This document shows, one piece after another, positions 1 through 7,545 of a DNA stretch of 64,000 nucleotides. A model generated the notes under the pieces. It searched no databases. It had not been told where the DNA came from and saw only the letters and a program-made list of their open reading frames with translations. A program made the position numbers and the translations under genes. The stretch comes from Leptotrichia sp. HSP-536 (GTDB lineage: Bacteria > Fusobacteriota > Fusobacteriia > Fusobacteriales > Leptotrichiaceae), in assembly GCF_041199985.1 (NCBI RefSeq), contig NZ_CP165647.1, positions 868,001-932,000 of the forward strand, given 5' to 3'. Numbering within the stretch: the first letter of the stretch is position 1; every line of letters begins with the position of its first letter.

Positions 1-2
1 TG

Positions 3-920
3 AGTAGTATATCAGAAATATGCCGTGTTCGTCAACGGGCAATTGAGTATGCAATAAAACATAATAATAATTCAAAGGCAGCAGTAAAGTATAAAACATC
101 ACGTCAGCAGATAAAACGTTGGAGAGATAGATACGACGGCACAGTCCAATCTCTTCTTCCAAAAAGTAGAAGACCTAAAAGCCATCCAAACCAGCACACG
201 CAGGAAGAAATCGAGTTGGTTATGAAAAAATACAGGAAATTTGGTTATGAAGGGCTGGCAGAAGTTTATGTCAAAGCGAGAAAGGAAGGCTACAGTCGTA
301 CATACGATTCAATGTGCAAGATAGTAAGGAAAATGAAGGGCAATGTCAAAGAAAAGCTTAAAAAGCTACATAAAAGAAAAAAGAAGGCTGAACAGGCGAA
401 GTACCCTGGGGAAAGAGTACAGATAGACATAAAATATGTTCCAGAAGAATGCATACAGTTTGGTACACATGATCAGAAGTATTATCAAATAACGGCATTA
501 GATGAATATACAAGAAAAAGAGTATTAAGGATAGCAGATGAGAAAAGTACCTATCAGACCGCAAAGTTTCTAGAGAACTTGGAAAAGGAGCTGGGATTTG
601 ACATAAAGAAAGTTCAGACAGACAATGGGAAAGAGTTCACAAATTCTGAAAGCGATAAGAAAACGTTGTTTGAGTTAAAACTGGAGGAGAAGGGGATAGA
701 GTACGGGACAACTCGTCCATATTCGCCATGGGAGAATGGAAAAGTGGAAAGGAGCCACAGGCTTGACAGCAAGTACTATGCAGACAAGAAATTTAAAAGC
801 AAGGAAGAACTGTTAAGAGCAATAAAGAAATACAATACAAGATACAACAACATATCAAGAAAAGTATTAGGCTTTAAGAGTCCAAATGAAGTATTAAAAG
901 AGTACAAGGAAAATCAGTAG
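3..920 (+). CDS. DDE (rve-type) transposase, 5' end outside window
   Basis: The reading frame is open from the first full codon at 3, although the first ATG is only at 216, so the true start lies left of the window. The N-terminal part (codons before the ATG) looks like a helix-turn-helix with the motif TSRQQIKRWRDRYDG. The integrase core follows with the DDE residues in VQIDIKYV, VQTDNGKEF and ENGKVERSHR. This layout fits IS481-like elements; IS3-like is the alternative. Downstream, about 965-988, a sequence containing TGTTTGACAA could be the right inverted repeat, but the left end is not visible so this cannot be tested here. The protein appears intact within the window and would cut and join element ends. 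Confidence 0.85.
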   Translation, partial: SSISEICRVRQRAIEYAIKHNNNSKAAVKYKTSRQQIKRWRDRYDGTVQSLLPKSRRPKSHPNQHTQEEIELVMKKYRKFGYEGLAEVYVKARKEGYSRTYDSMCKIVRKMKGNVKEKLKKLHKRKKKAEQAKYPGERVQIDIKYVPEECIQFGTHDQKYYQITALDEYTRKRVLRIADEKSTYQTAKFLENLEKELGFDIKKVQTDNGKEFTNSESDKKTLFELKLEEKGIEYGTTRPYSPWENGKVERSHRLDSKYYADKKFKSKEELLRAIKKYNTRYNNISRKVLGFKSPNEVLKEYKENQ

Positions 921-1019
921 GTTAAAGATACATTAGGAAAGAAATATTTTTTTATATATATTTTTGTAACAAATGTTTGACAACTATACATAAAACAAAA
1001 AAATGATATTTTTTTGCAA

Positions 1020-1047
1020 TTGACTTTTTTTGAAAATATGATATAAT
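1020..1047 (+). promoter_or_regulatory. Sigma-70 promoter with extended -10
   Basis: TTGACT at 1020-1025 and TATAAT at 1042-1047 are separated by 16 bases, and TG at 1039-1040 makes an extended -10. Transcription should start near 1054, immediately before an ACCCTAAGGG motif. It would drive the structured leader and the 21-codon ORF at 1196. Confidence 0.7.
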
Positions 1048-1054
1048 TAAATTG

Positions 1055-1190
1055 TTAAAAACCCTAAGGGAAAAAACTTTGTATTAAAGTAAAAAAATAT
1101 TGGCAAATTAAACTGGAGTTTTCCAGTTTTTTTTGTTATAATAATTTTAATGAGTTCCAATAACTCATACTTTAATACAAAGGAGGTTTA
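1055..1190 (+). promoter_or_regulatory. Structured leader RNA with internal terminator-like hairpin
   Basis: The predicted transcript begins with ACCCTAAGGG. CTTTGTATTAAAGT (1077-1090) is a perfect 14-base complement of ACTTTAATACAAAG (1169-1182), and the latter runs into the AGGAGG ribosome site at 1181-1186. Between the arms lie a hairpin with AACTGGA/TCCAGTT followed by a run of T (1111-1135), which has the form of an intrinsic terminator, and a GAGTT/AACTC hairpin (about 1152-1166). This arrangement could attenuate transcription or mask the ribosome site. No known riboswitch class is recognised. Confidence 0.55.
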
Positions 1191-1195
1191 GAGCA

Positions 1196-1261
1196 GTGAA
1201 CAGCGATGAACTTATTAGACTTCTAGTTATTATGTATATTGTTTACAGATTGACTAGATAG
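1196..1261 (+). CDS. 21-aa hydrophobic mini-ORF, possible type I toxin-like peptide
   Basis: A GTG start at 1196 sits 9 bases after AGGAGG (1181-1186). The 21-residue product begins MNSDELIRL, has a hydrophobic centre LLVIMYIVY and ends RLTR, the shape of small membrane toxins of type I toxin-antitoxin loci, but I do not recognise a named family. The downstream stretch 1279-1303 is partly complementary to the ribosome site and start region, and CCCTTAGGG at about 1294-1302 is the exact complement of CCCTAAGGG at the predicted 5' end, so the transcript ends could pair, as known for Hok and AapA messages. No antisense promoter is evident. Function is inferred; it could also be a non-functional peptide within a regulatory RNA. 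Confidence 0.4.
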   Translation: MNSDELIRLLVIMYIVYRLTR

Positions 1262-1340
1262 TCGAAAAATATCGAATTTCACCTCTGCCTCTACCCTTAG
1301 GGGATTGACTTATATTTAAAATATTTTATAAAAATAAATA

Positions 1341-1386
1341 AAAATGATGTAGAGAAAATTAATTCAAAACATCATCTTTTTTATTA
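1341..1386. terminator. Bidirectional intrinsic terminator
   Basis: AAAATGATGT and ACATCATCTTTT form a stem with T runs on both strands. It can end the mini-ORF transcript from the left and the tannase transcript from the right. Confidence 0.65.
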
Positions 1387-1390
1387 TAAA

Positions 1391-3040
1391 TTATTTACAT
1401 TCAAAACTACTTGCCTTATTCTTGTCCCCACCAATATAAGTTGCTACCTTTGGATATGGACAAAGTGGTTGTTCTTTATTTGGATCTGGATATTCTTTTC
1501 CAGCTTTTCCGACGATGTAATCTGGAGCAACACCATTTTCTGTCCATTTTTCAAGGGCTGTCAATGCGTCAAAGTTTTCCATTGCAGGGCCTCCACCACA
1601 GTGATTCATTCCAGGAACCATGAATAAACGTGTGAAACTGTCAACATTTCCCATATTTTCGACTAATTTTTTATACCAGTCCCTAATATCATGAGCTGAA
1701 AACACAGGATCTGACACACCTTCATAAATAATCATTTTCCCGCCACGAGCTTTAAATGTCGACAAATCAGTTTTATCTGCATCATTTAATCCACCAATTT
1801 CATTTGTCTTGGCAACATCCTTATCAAAGTCAAATTCTGTTGATTTCATTCCAGGTTTTGCAGGTTTCATATAATAATCACTTAAACTTGATGATCCCAT
1901 CATGAAATTCATTGAATTTGGTGTTCCCGTTTTTGAGATACCGTGTTTCCACATACGCCAACCTCTTGTGCTTATTCCTGCATCATAAGGCCATGATGCA
2001 TAAACATTCTCTCCTTTACTATTTTTCGCTCCATTAAATATTGCATTCAGCAAATCAACTTTTTCCTTACCAATTTTTTTCTCAACCATTTCAGGTTTAA
2101 AGTCACATTTTTCCCAGCTGTTTATAATTCCATCCTTCAATCCATCTTTAGCATCGCATCTTTCAATTACACCTTCTACAACAGTCTTCAAATCCTCCTC
2201 TGTCAAAGCATCTGCAACTATTTTATTGCCATTTGAATCAGTAGGTGCATATTTCAGAAACTGGTTATTATCCCACGCTTCACCAATTGCAGCTTTTGAT
2301 AATCTAAATCCAGGATTTCCGGCTACAATTCCATCAAATTCATTTGGATAGTACATTGCAGCCTGCATTGCCTCACGACCACCATTTGAACATCCCATAA
2401 AATAACTATGTTTTGGTTGACTGCTATACATTATTTCTATTAACTGCTTTGCAACATTCGTAACTTTTCCTGTAGACTGAAACGCATAATTCAGGATAGC
2501 CTGCTGATCTTTTGCAAAGCTTGTATCTCTTGAACCTGAATGTCCACTATCAGTACTTACAACTACATATCCCCGAGTTAGAGCAGGTGTTGCTGTTGAT
2601 CCTGATGGACGAGCTTTTCCAACTGCTGGTGAAACAGTTCCATTCAATCCACCTCCACCTTGAAACAGAAATTTATTATTCCATTTCGAAGGAAGTCTCA
2701 ACTCAAATCCAATTGAATAATCTTTCCCATCTGCCCCTTTTCTTTGTTCAATCTCTCCTCTGACCACACAATGTGCAGGCGCTGAAGCCTTAGCTGTACT
2801 GGAACCGCTAAATCTGGCATTTTCATCCTCTTCTAAAGGACCTTCCTCTTTCCATTCTGTACTTGTAATCTCAGTCTGATAAATTTTACTGTTTTTTAAA
2901 CTCATACATTTTTCCTTTGTTGACCCTGTAAATATAACTGATTTTTTCTCAACCTTTTTATCATTTGTTTTTGCTGCAAAAGCTGTGATTCCTGTTGCCA
3001 TTAAAAGTGAAGAAATTATCATTAATTTTAACTTTTTCAT
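1391..3040 (-). CDS. Tannase/feruloyl esterase family protein, secreted
   Basis: The 549-residue protein starts with a signal peptide (KLKLMIISSLLMATGITAFA, cleavage about residue 22). It carries the tannase-family alpha/beta-hydrolase features: an FQGGGGLNG oxyanion-loop region, the nucleophile motif GCSNGGREAM, an acidic residue in YEGVSDPVFSAHD, and the C-terminal histidine in VPGMNHCGGGP. Several cysteines fit the disulfides known for the family. It should hydrolyse ester bonds of gallate or hydroxycinnamate esters outside the cytoplasm. The ATG is preceded by AGGAG. The gene stands alone: the upstream region holds only mobile-element debris and a shared terminator lies downstream. The exact substrate cannot be told from the sequence. 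Confidence 0.88.
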   Translation of the reverse strand: MKKLKLMIISSLLMATGITAFAAKTNDKKVEKKSVIFTGSTKEKCMSLKNSKIYQTEITSTEWKEEGPLEEDENARFSGSSTAKASAPAHCVVRGEIEQRKGADGKDYSIGFELRLPSKWNNKFLFQGGGGLNGTVSPAVGKARPSGSTATPALTRGYVVVSTDSGHSGSRDTSFAKDQQAILNYAFQSTGKVTNVAKQLIEIMYSSQPKHSYFMGCSNGGREAMQAAMYYPNEFDGIVAGNPGFRLSKAAIGEAWDNNQFLKYAPTDSNGNKIVADALTEEDLKTVVEGVIERCDAKDGLKDGIINSWEKCDFKPEMVEKKIGKEKVDLLNAIFNGAKNSKGENVYASWPYDAGISTRGWRMWKHGISKTGTPNSMNFMMGSSSLSDYYMKPAKPGMKSTEFDFDKDVAKTNEIGGLNDADKTDLSTFKARGGKMIIYEGVSDPVFSAHDIRDWYKKLVENMGNVDSFTRLFMVPGMNHCGGGPAMENFDALTALEKWTENGVAPDYIVGKAGKEYPDPNKEQPLCPYPKVATYIGGDKNKASSFECK

Positions 3041-3142
3041 TGAATTTTCTCCTAAAGTAAAACATTATTTTACCATTACTAGTATACCATAAAAATATAT
3101 AGTTCAAAGTTATAGATTATTAAAAAAAATATTTTTTGACTA

Positions 3143-3294
3143 GGCTGTGTCTGAAAACTTAAAATCTATGTTATTTTTAATGTTCTTTTAATTTTATAAA
3201 TTATACAAATTCACGATAAAATCAGTGCTTATTATTTTTGATTTTGGAAAAATTTATTAATAATTCATCATTTTGAGAGTTTTCAGACACGCCC
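3143..3294. mobile_element. MITE derived from the IS5-type element at 49973
   Basis: The 152-base element is bounded by TA on both sides. Its left end GGCTGTGTCTGAAAACTTA and right end TTTTCAGACACGCCC nearly match the ends of the IS5-type relic at 49973-50913. It has no coding capacity, so it is a non-autonomous derivative or a deleted copy. Confidence 0.75.
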
Positions 3295-3297
3295 TAA

Positions 3298-3350
3298 TTG
3301 AGTTTTTTTATATGAGATAATTTAATTTTTTTAAAACCCTAAGGGGAACT
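3298..3350 (+). repeat. Partial copy of the 1020-1070 promoter/leader start
   Basis: TTGAGTTTTTTT, ATATGAGATAAT and AAAACCCTAAGGGG line up in order with the promoter and transcript start at 1020-1070, with about four bases missing between the -35 and -10 boxes, leaving a spacer of only 12. It is probably a dead copy. No mini-ORF follows; a MITE begins directly after it. Confidence 0.5.
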
Positions 3351-3355
3351 TATAA

Positions 3356-3461
3356 TATACTCGAACCCATTTAAAACCGAACTATTAAAAATTATATAAA
3401 TTTAGGTTTTGAGTAAAATAGTCATAGCTTTTGAATTCGGTTTTAAAGCAGTTTTACTATA
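3356..3461 (-). repeat. Palindromic ~105-bp MITE-like repeat, copy A
   Basis: The reverse strand of this stretch aligns along its whole length with 24726-24829 and 32076-32180. Each copy starts TATAGTAAAA or similar and ends GGGTTCGAGTATA; the two ends are imperfect inverted repeats of about 26 bases sharing TTTAAAACCGAA-like cores. It could fold into a long hairpin. No ORF is present. Confidence 0.75.
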
Positions 3462-3489
3462 GAATCAAATTACTGACAAATTAAGCTAG

Positions 3490-3825
3490 CTAACTTTTTT
3501 GGTTATATAAATTGCAATATTTTACCAATTTTTTAAAACCAATTTCATTTAAAAATTTTTCAAGTGGTGCTGTGTAGTTTAAACGTTTTCTTGGTCTTGA
3601 GTTTATCAGCATTAAGATTCTTATGGGTTTTTCTGTCTCTATATTTGATATGCCAGTCTTCTTTGGATAAAATTCTCTTAGAAAGCCGTTGCTGTTCTCG
3701 TTACAGTTTCTCTGCCACGAACAGCAGTATGAATCTGAAAAATAGAAATCTATTCCCGTCTTCTCCGTTTTTAACAGAACATCAAGTTGATTTCTCTCAT
3801 TTATGGTAAAATGTTTATGACCCAT
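3490..3825 (-). pseudogene. IS30-family transposase remnant, internally deleted
   Basis: The 111-residue frame joins an IS30-like N-terminus (MGHKHFTINERNQLDVLL) to the family's C-terminal part (NENSNGFLREFYPKKTGIS, then NSRPRKRLNYTAPLEKFLNE). The whole DDE catalytic middle, normally about 200 residues, is missing. It is therefore a deletion relic with no transposition activity. Confidence 0.8.
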
Positions 3826-3957
3826 GATATATTTGCTTTCGTTAGTGTTTTTGTCGATACTAATATTTTAACACGAAATTATCATAAGTTTTTATATTTT
3901 TTTGATTTGTTGCAATATATTTACAATCTATCATATTAAAAAACAAAAGAAAAATTA

Positions 3958-3995
3958 AAAGGATTAACTCTTGCTTTATACAGAAATTAATCCTT
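3958..3995 (-). terminator. Intrinsic terminator after secA
   Basis: On the reverse strand AAGGATTAA pairs with TTAATCCTT and is followed by a T-rich stretch. It lies about 50 bases after the secA stop. Confidence 0.6.
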
Positions 3996-4046
3996 GTTGG
4001 TAAGTTAAATTATGTCCAACTTTTTGAAGTCAGATTGTTTTTAGAA

Positions 4047-6707
4047 TTAGACATTCCGTCTTTCTCTTTCTCTTCTTTCCCTTCTTGAAAGTGGACGTTG
4101 CGGTTCAGATGGCATTCTGTCTGAAACATCGTCACCAATCATTTCATTTTCATCATGTTCGTATTTTACATTAGAAACTTCCTCATGTGTCAAGTTATTC
4201 GTATCTTCTTCACCACGTACTCTTAATTTTAGTATAAATGAACTCGTTTCACGTTTTATTGCATCTATCATTTCATTGTAAATATCATAAGCGACAATTT
4301 TGTAATCGTGAATTGGGTTTCTTTGTCCATATGAACGAAGTCTTATTCCTTCACGTAACTCTGTCAAGTCTTTTAGATGCTGTCTCCATTTAGAATCCAG
4401 TACTTCCAGCATTATATATCTCTCAATTCTTCTGAAAATTTCTTCTCCAATTGCTTCTTCCTTTTCATCGTAAAGTTTTATCAAATCATCGTAAACTTTA
4501 TTTGAAATATCTTCTGCACTTGCATTTTCCAGACCTTCTGAAATTTCATATCCAAATGTTTCCTGAAGTTTATCTGACAATAAATTAAAGTCTTTTTCTC
4601 CGCTTCCTTCACCGACATAAGCTGAATTTACAATATCGTCCACAGTATCTGAAATCATTGCTGTAATTAACTCTTTTAAATTTTCATTTTTCAAAATCGC
4701 ATCTCTTTGTTCATAAACGACTTCTCTTTGAGTATTATTTACATCATCATATTCAATAAGACTTTTTCTTGATGAAAAGTTTCTGCTTTCAATACGTTTT
4801 TGTGCATTTTCAACGGATTTACTGATTTGTTTATGACGAATTTCCTCATCTTCATCAATTTTTAATATTTTCATCATGTTTTTCAGTCTATCGCCACCAA
4901 ATAATCTCATCAAGTCATCGTCAAGCGACAAATAAAATTCTGATGTTCCCGGATCTCCTTGACGTCCCGCACGTCCTCTTAACTGATTATCTATACGTCT
5001 ACTCTCGTGTCTTTCTGTCCCTAAGATAAATAATCCACCAGCAGTGATAACTTTTTTCTTGTCTTCTTCACATTCTTTTACATACGCCTTATGAACTTCA
5101 TCATATTCAGGTGTCCCTTTTACTGCCACTTTAGCTGCAAAAGATTCTGCATCTCCACCAAGTTTTATATCTGTTCCACGTCCTGCCATATTTGTTGCGA
5201 TTGTTACTGTTTTGTAACGTCCTGCCTGAGCGATAATTTCCGCTTCTCTTTCATGATGTTTAGCATTTAATATTTCGTGTGGAATTTTTTTCTTTTTCAA
5301 TAATGCTGAAACTTCTTCCGAATGTTGAATTGACGCTGTACCGACAAGGACTGGCTGTCCTTTTTGATAAAGTTCTTCGATTTTTTTTGCAATTGCTTTA
5401 TATTTAGCTTTTTTATTCATATAAATTACATCTGGCAAGTCAACTCTGGCAACAGGTTTGTTTGTAGGAACAACAATAACTTTTAAGCTATAAATTTGTT
5501 TAAATTCATCTTCTTCTGTTTTTGCAGTTCCTGTCATTCCTGATAATTTTTCGTACATTCTAAAGTAATTTTGCAATGTAATTGTCGCAAGAGTCTGATT
5601 TTCTCCAGCAACTTCTAGTTTTTCCTTAGCTTCTATCGCCTGATGCAATCCATCTGAATAACGTCTTCCCTCCATAAGACGTCCTGTAAATTCATCAACT
5701 ATAATAACTTCGTTTTCATCATTAATAATGTAATCTCTGTCTAGCTTGAACAATTCTTTTGCCTTTAGAGCCTGTGTCAGAAAATGTGTTAGTTCTACAT
5801 ATTCTGGTGAATATAAGTTATCAATTTTTAATATTTTTTCAACATTTTTAATTCCTTTATCTGTAATCGTTACAGTATGAGATTTTTCATCAACTTCATA
5901 ATCTTCCCAATCTTCATCTGGTATTACAGTATTTTTCTTATCTTTAATTTCTTCAGTTTTATAACTTCTTTTCAATCTTTTAGCAACTTCAGCAAAAGTA
6001 TTGTACCATTCTGTAGTTTCTTCAGCGGCTCCCGAAATAATAAGCGGTGTTCTTGCCTCGTCAATCAGAATCGAATCAACTTCATCGACAATAACATAAT
6101 TATGTCCACGCTGTACTTTTTCGTCAAGTTCTCCCACCATATTATCTCTCAAATAATCAAATCCGAATTCATTATTTGTTCCATAAGTAATATCGCAGTT
6201 GTAGCTAGCTTTTCTTTGTTCTGGCGTAATATTTCCGACAATTACTCCTGAAGTTAGCCCTAAAAACTCAAAAAGTTCTGCCATAATATCTCTATCCCGC
6301 TTTGCCAGATAATCATTAACTGTTACAACATGTACTCCTTTTCCTGTCAATGCATTCAAATAAATTGGAAGTGTTGCCATCAGAGTTTTTCCTTCTCCTG
6401 TTTTCATTTCCGCAATGCTACCTTTGTGAAGAATCATTCCCCCAATCAGCTGAACATCGTAATGACGCATTCCCATTAGTCTTTTAGCAGTTTCTCTGAC
6501 TGTTGCGAAGGCTTCTACTAAAATATCATCAAGCGTTTCTTTTTTTAATCTTTCTTTAAACTCTACTGTTTTATGCTGCAATTCTGCATCTGTCATTTTT
6601 TCAAAAAGCGGCTCAATTTCATTAATTTTATTTACCAGTTTTTGCATCTTTTTTATTTCTCTCTCGTCTGATGTACCAAATATTTTTTCTCCTATTTTTT
6701 TTAACAT
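4047..6707 (-). CDS. secA: SecA preprotein translocase ATPase
   Basis: The 886-residue protein is the motor that pushes preproteins through SecYEG. Walker A TGEGKT is at residues 103-108, Walker B is in VIVDEVDSILIDEARTPL, and the second nucleotide-binding fold has TNMAGRGTDIKLGG and the arginine-rich RGRAGRQGDPG. The preprotein-crosslinking, scaffold and wing regions follow in the usual order and length. The C-terminus ends in a basic stretch (SRRERRERERRNV) and lacks the cysteine/histidine zinc tail that many SecA proteins use to bind SecB. ATG is the first codon and a ribosome site precedes it. It follows the small gene at 6770-7168 in the same direction with a 62-base gap. Confidence 0.98.
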   Translation of the reverse strand: MLKKIGEKIFGTSDEREIKKMQKLVNKINEIEPLFEKMTDAELQHKTVEFKERLKKETLDDILVEAFATVRETAKRLMGMRHYDVQLIGGMILHKGSIAEMKTGEGKTLMATLPIYLNALTGKGVHVVTVNDYLAKRDRDIMAELFEFLGLTSGVIVGNITPEQRKASYNCDITYGTNNEFGFDYLRDNMVGELDEKVQRGHNYVIVDEVDSILIDEARTPLIISGAAEETTEWYNTFAEVAKRLKRSYKTEEIKDKKNTVIPDEDWEDYEVDEKSHTVTITDKGIKNVEKILKIDNLYSPEYVELTHFLTQALKAKELFKLDRDYIINDENEVIIVDEFTGRLMEGRRYSDGLHQAIEAKEKLEVAGENQTLATITLQNYFRMYEKLSGMTGTAKTEEDEFKQIYSLKVIVVPTNKPVARVDLPDVIYMNKKAKYKAIAKKIEELYQKGQPVLVGTASIQHSEEVSALLKKKKIPHEILNAKHHEREAEIIAQAGRYKTVTIATNMAGRGTDIKLGGDAESFAAKVAVKGTPEYDEVHKAYVKECEEDKKKVITAGGLFILGTERHESRRIDNQLRGRAGRQGDPGTSEFYLSLDDDLMRLFGGDRLKNMMKILKIDEDEEIRHKQISKSVENAQKRIESRNFSSRKSLIEYDDVNNTQREVVYEQRDAILKNENLKELITAMISDTVDDIVNSAYVGEGSGEKDFNLLSDKLQETFGYEISEGLENASAEDISNKVYDDLIKLYDEKEEAIGEEIFRRIERYIMLEVLDSKWRQHLKDLTELREGIRLRSYGQRNPIHDYKIVAYDIYNEMIDAIKRETSSFILKLRVRGEEDTNNLTHEEVSNVKYEHDENEMIGDDVSDRMPSEPQRPLSRRERRERERRNV

Positions 6708-6769
6708 AATTTCAATCCTTTCTCATCATTTATTTTCTTTTGTTACAAATTTATCAAAATATTTGGCTT

Positions 6770-7168
6770 TTATTCTCTTGCTCTTAAATTATTTTCACTT
6801 TTCTTCATAAGAAAGATTCCTATATCTCCAATATTTTTAGAATTTTTTTGTATATTTTTCTCTTTTTCCAAAAAAATATTTTGATTTTTTTCAGATGTTA
6901 AAAACTCCTTATTATTTTCCTTTTCTTTACGCCTCCCTATTTTTCTCAGTTCCTGTGTAAGTTTTTTATTATTTTGACTTTCAATTCGATTAATTTTCAC
7001 AATCAAATCTTTAATGTCTTCGTGTGTCAAATTATTTTCATCTACAAAAATACTTAATTTATAACTAAATCCAGGTGTCCCTAAAAGACTCGAATACGTC
7101 ATCATAAAAACAATGCAAGTCATAACAAGCATTACATTCTTACGTTTATTTATAACTATTTTTTTCAC
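6770..7168 (-). CDS. Hypothetical single-pass membrane or secreted protein
   Basis: I do not recognise a family for this 132-residue protein. It has a basic start and one hydrophobic stretch (about residues 12-30, VMLVMTCIVFMMTYSSLLG), then a charged, lysine- and glutamate-rich remainder that looks helical. It lies directly upstream of secA on the same strand and may share its transcript. It could be a membrane-anchored helper or simply a lineage-specific protein. Confidence 0.55.
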   Translation of the reverse strand: MKKIVINKRKNVMLVMTCIVFMMTYSSLLGTPGFSYKLSIFVDENNLTHEDIKDLIVKINRIESQNNKKLTQELRKIGRRKEKENNKEFLTSEKNQNIFLEKEKNIQKNSKNIGDIGIFLMKKSENNLRARE

Positions 7169-7375
7169 TATATTTATACTCCCAAAATTTTAATATAAAA
7201 ACTCATTCATTATACCATTTATTCTAACTTTTGTCTATTCTGTTATGTCAAAAATATATACTATGCCAAGTTTTTGTGAAAGTATCAAAAAAGAAACCAA
7301 TATATTTTTTTCTTGTTTCAATAAAATTATACAAATTCATTCCAATTTCCAACCTATTTATTAATTTATTTTTCA

Positions 7376-7396
7376 TTTTTTTTTTTTTTTTTTTTT
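7376..7396. repeat. Homopolymer tract of 21 T
   Basis: An uninterrupted run of 21 T lies 27 bases upstream of the -35 box of the autotransporter gene. Runs this long are prone to slipped-strand length change. Its position just upstream of a promoter is like known phase-variable promoters such as that of neisserial nadA. Confidence 0.85.
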
Positions 7397-7422
7397 GAAA
7401 TTAAAATATTTTTCATTTAGAC

Positions 7423-7450
7423 TTGACTTTTTTAAAAATTAGTATATAAT
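7423..7450 (+). promoter_or_regulatory. Promoter of the autotransporter gene
   Basis: TTGACT (7423-7428) and TATAAT (7445-7450) are spaced by 16 bases. A dyad-like TTAGTGTCAA lies after it and AGGAGG precedes the ATG at 7546. The upstream region is T/A-rich and could act as an UP element. Confidence 0.65.
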
Positions 7451-7545
7451 TAGTAAAGAAGAGACAAATATTAGTGTCAAATTATATTTAATAATTATAA
7501 ATTAAAATTTAATTGAATATTTAATAAATCAAGGAGGACACATTT

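Noticed and set aside
1262..1345. A possible antisense promoter over the mini-ORF.
   Set aside because: No clear -35/-10 pair could be found on the reverse strand, so an antitoxin RNA was not annotated.
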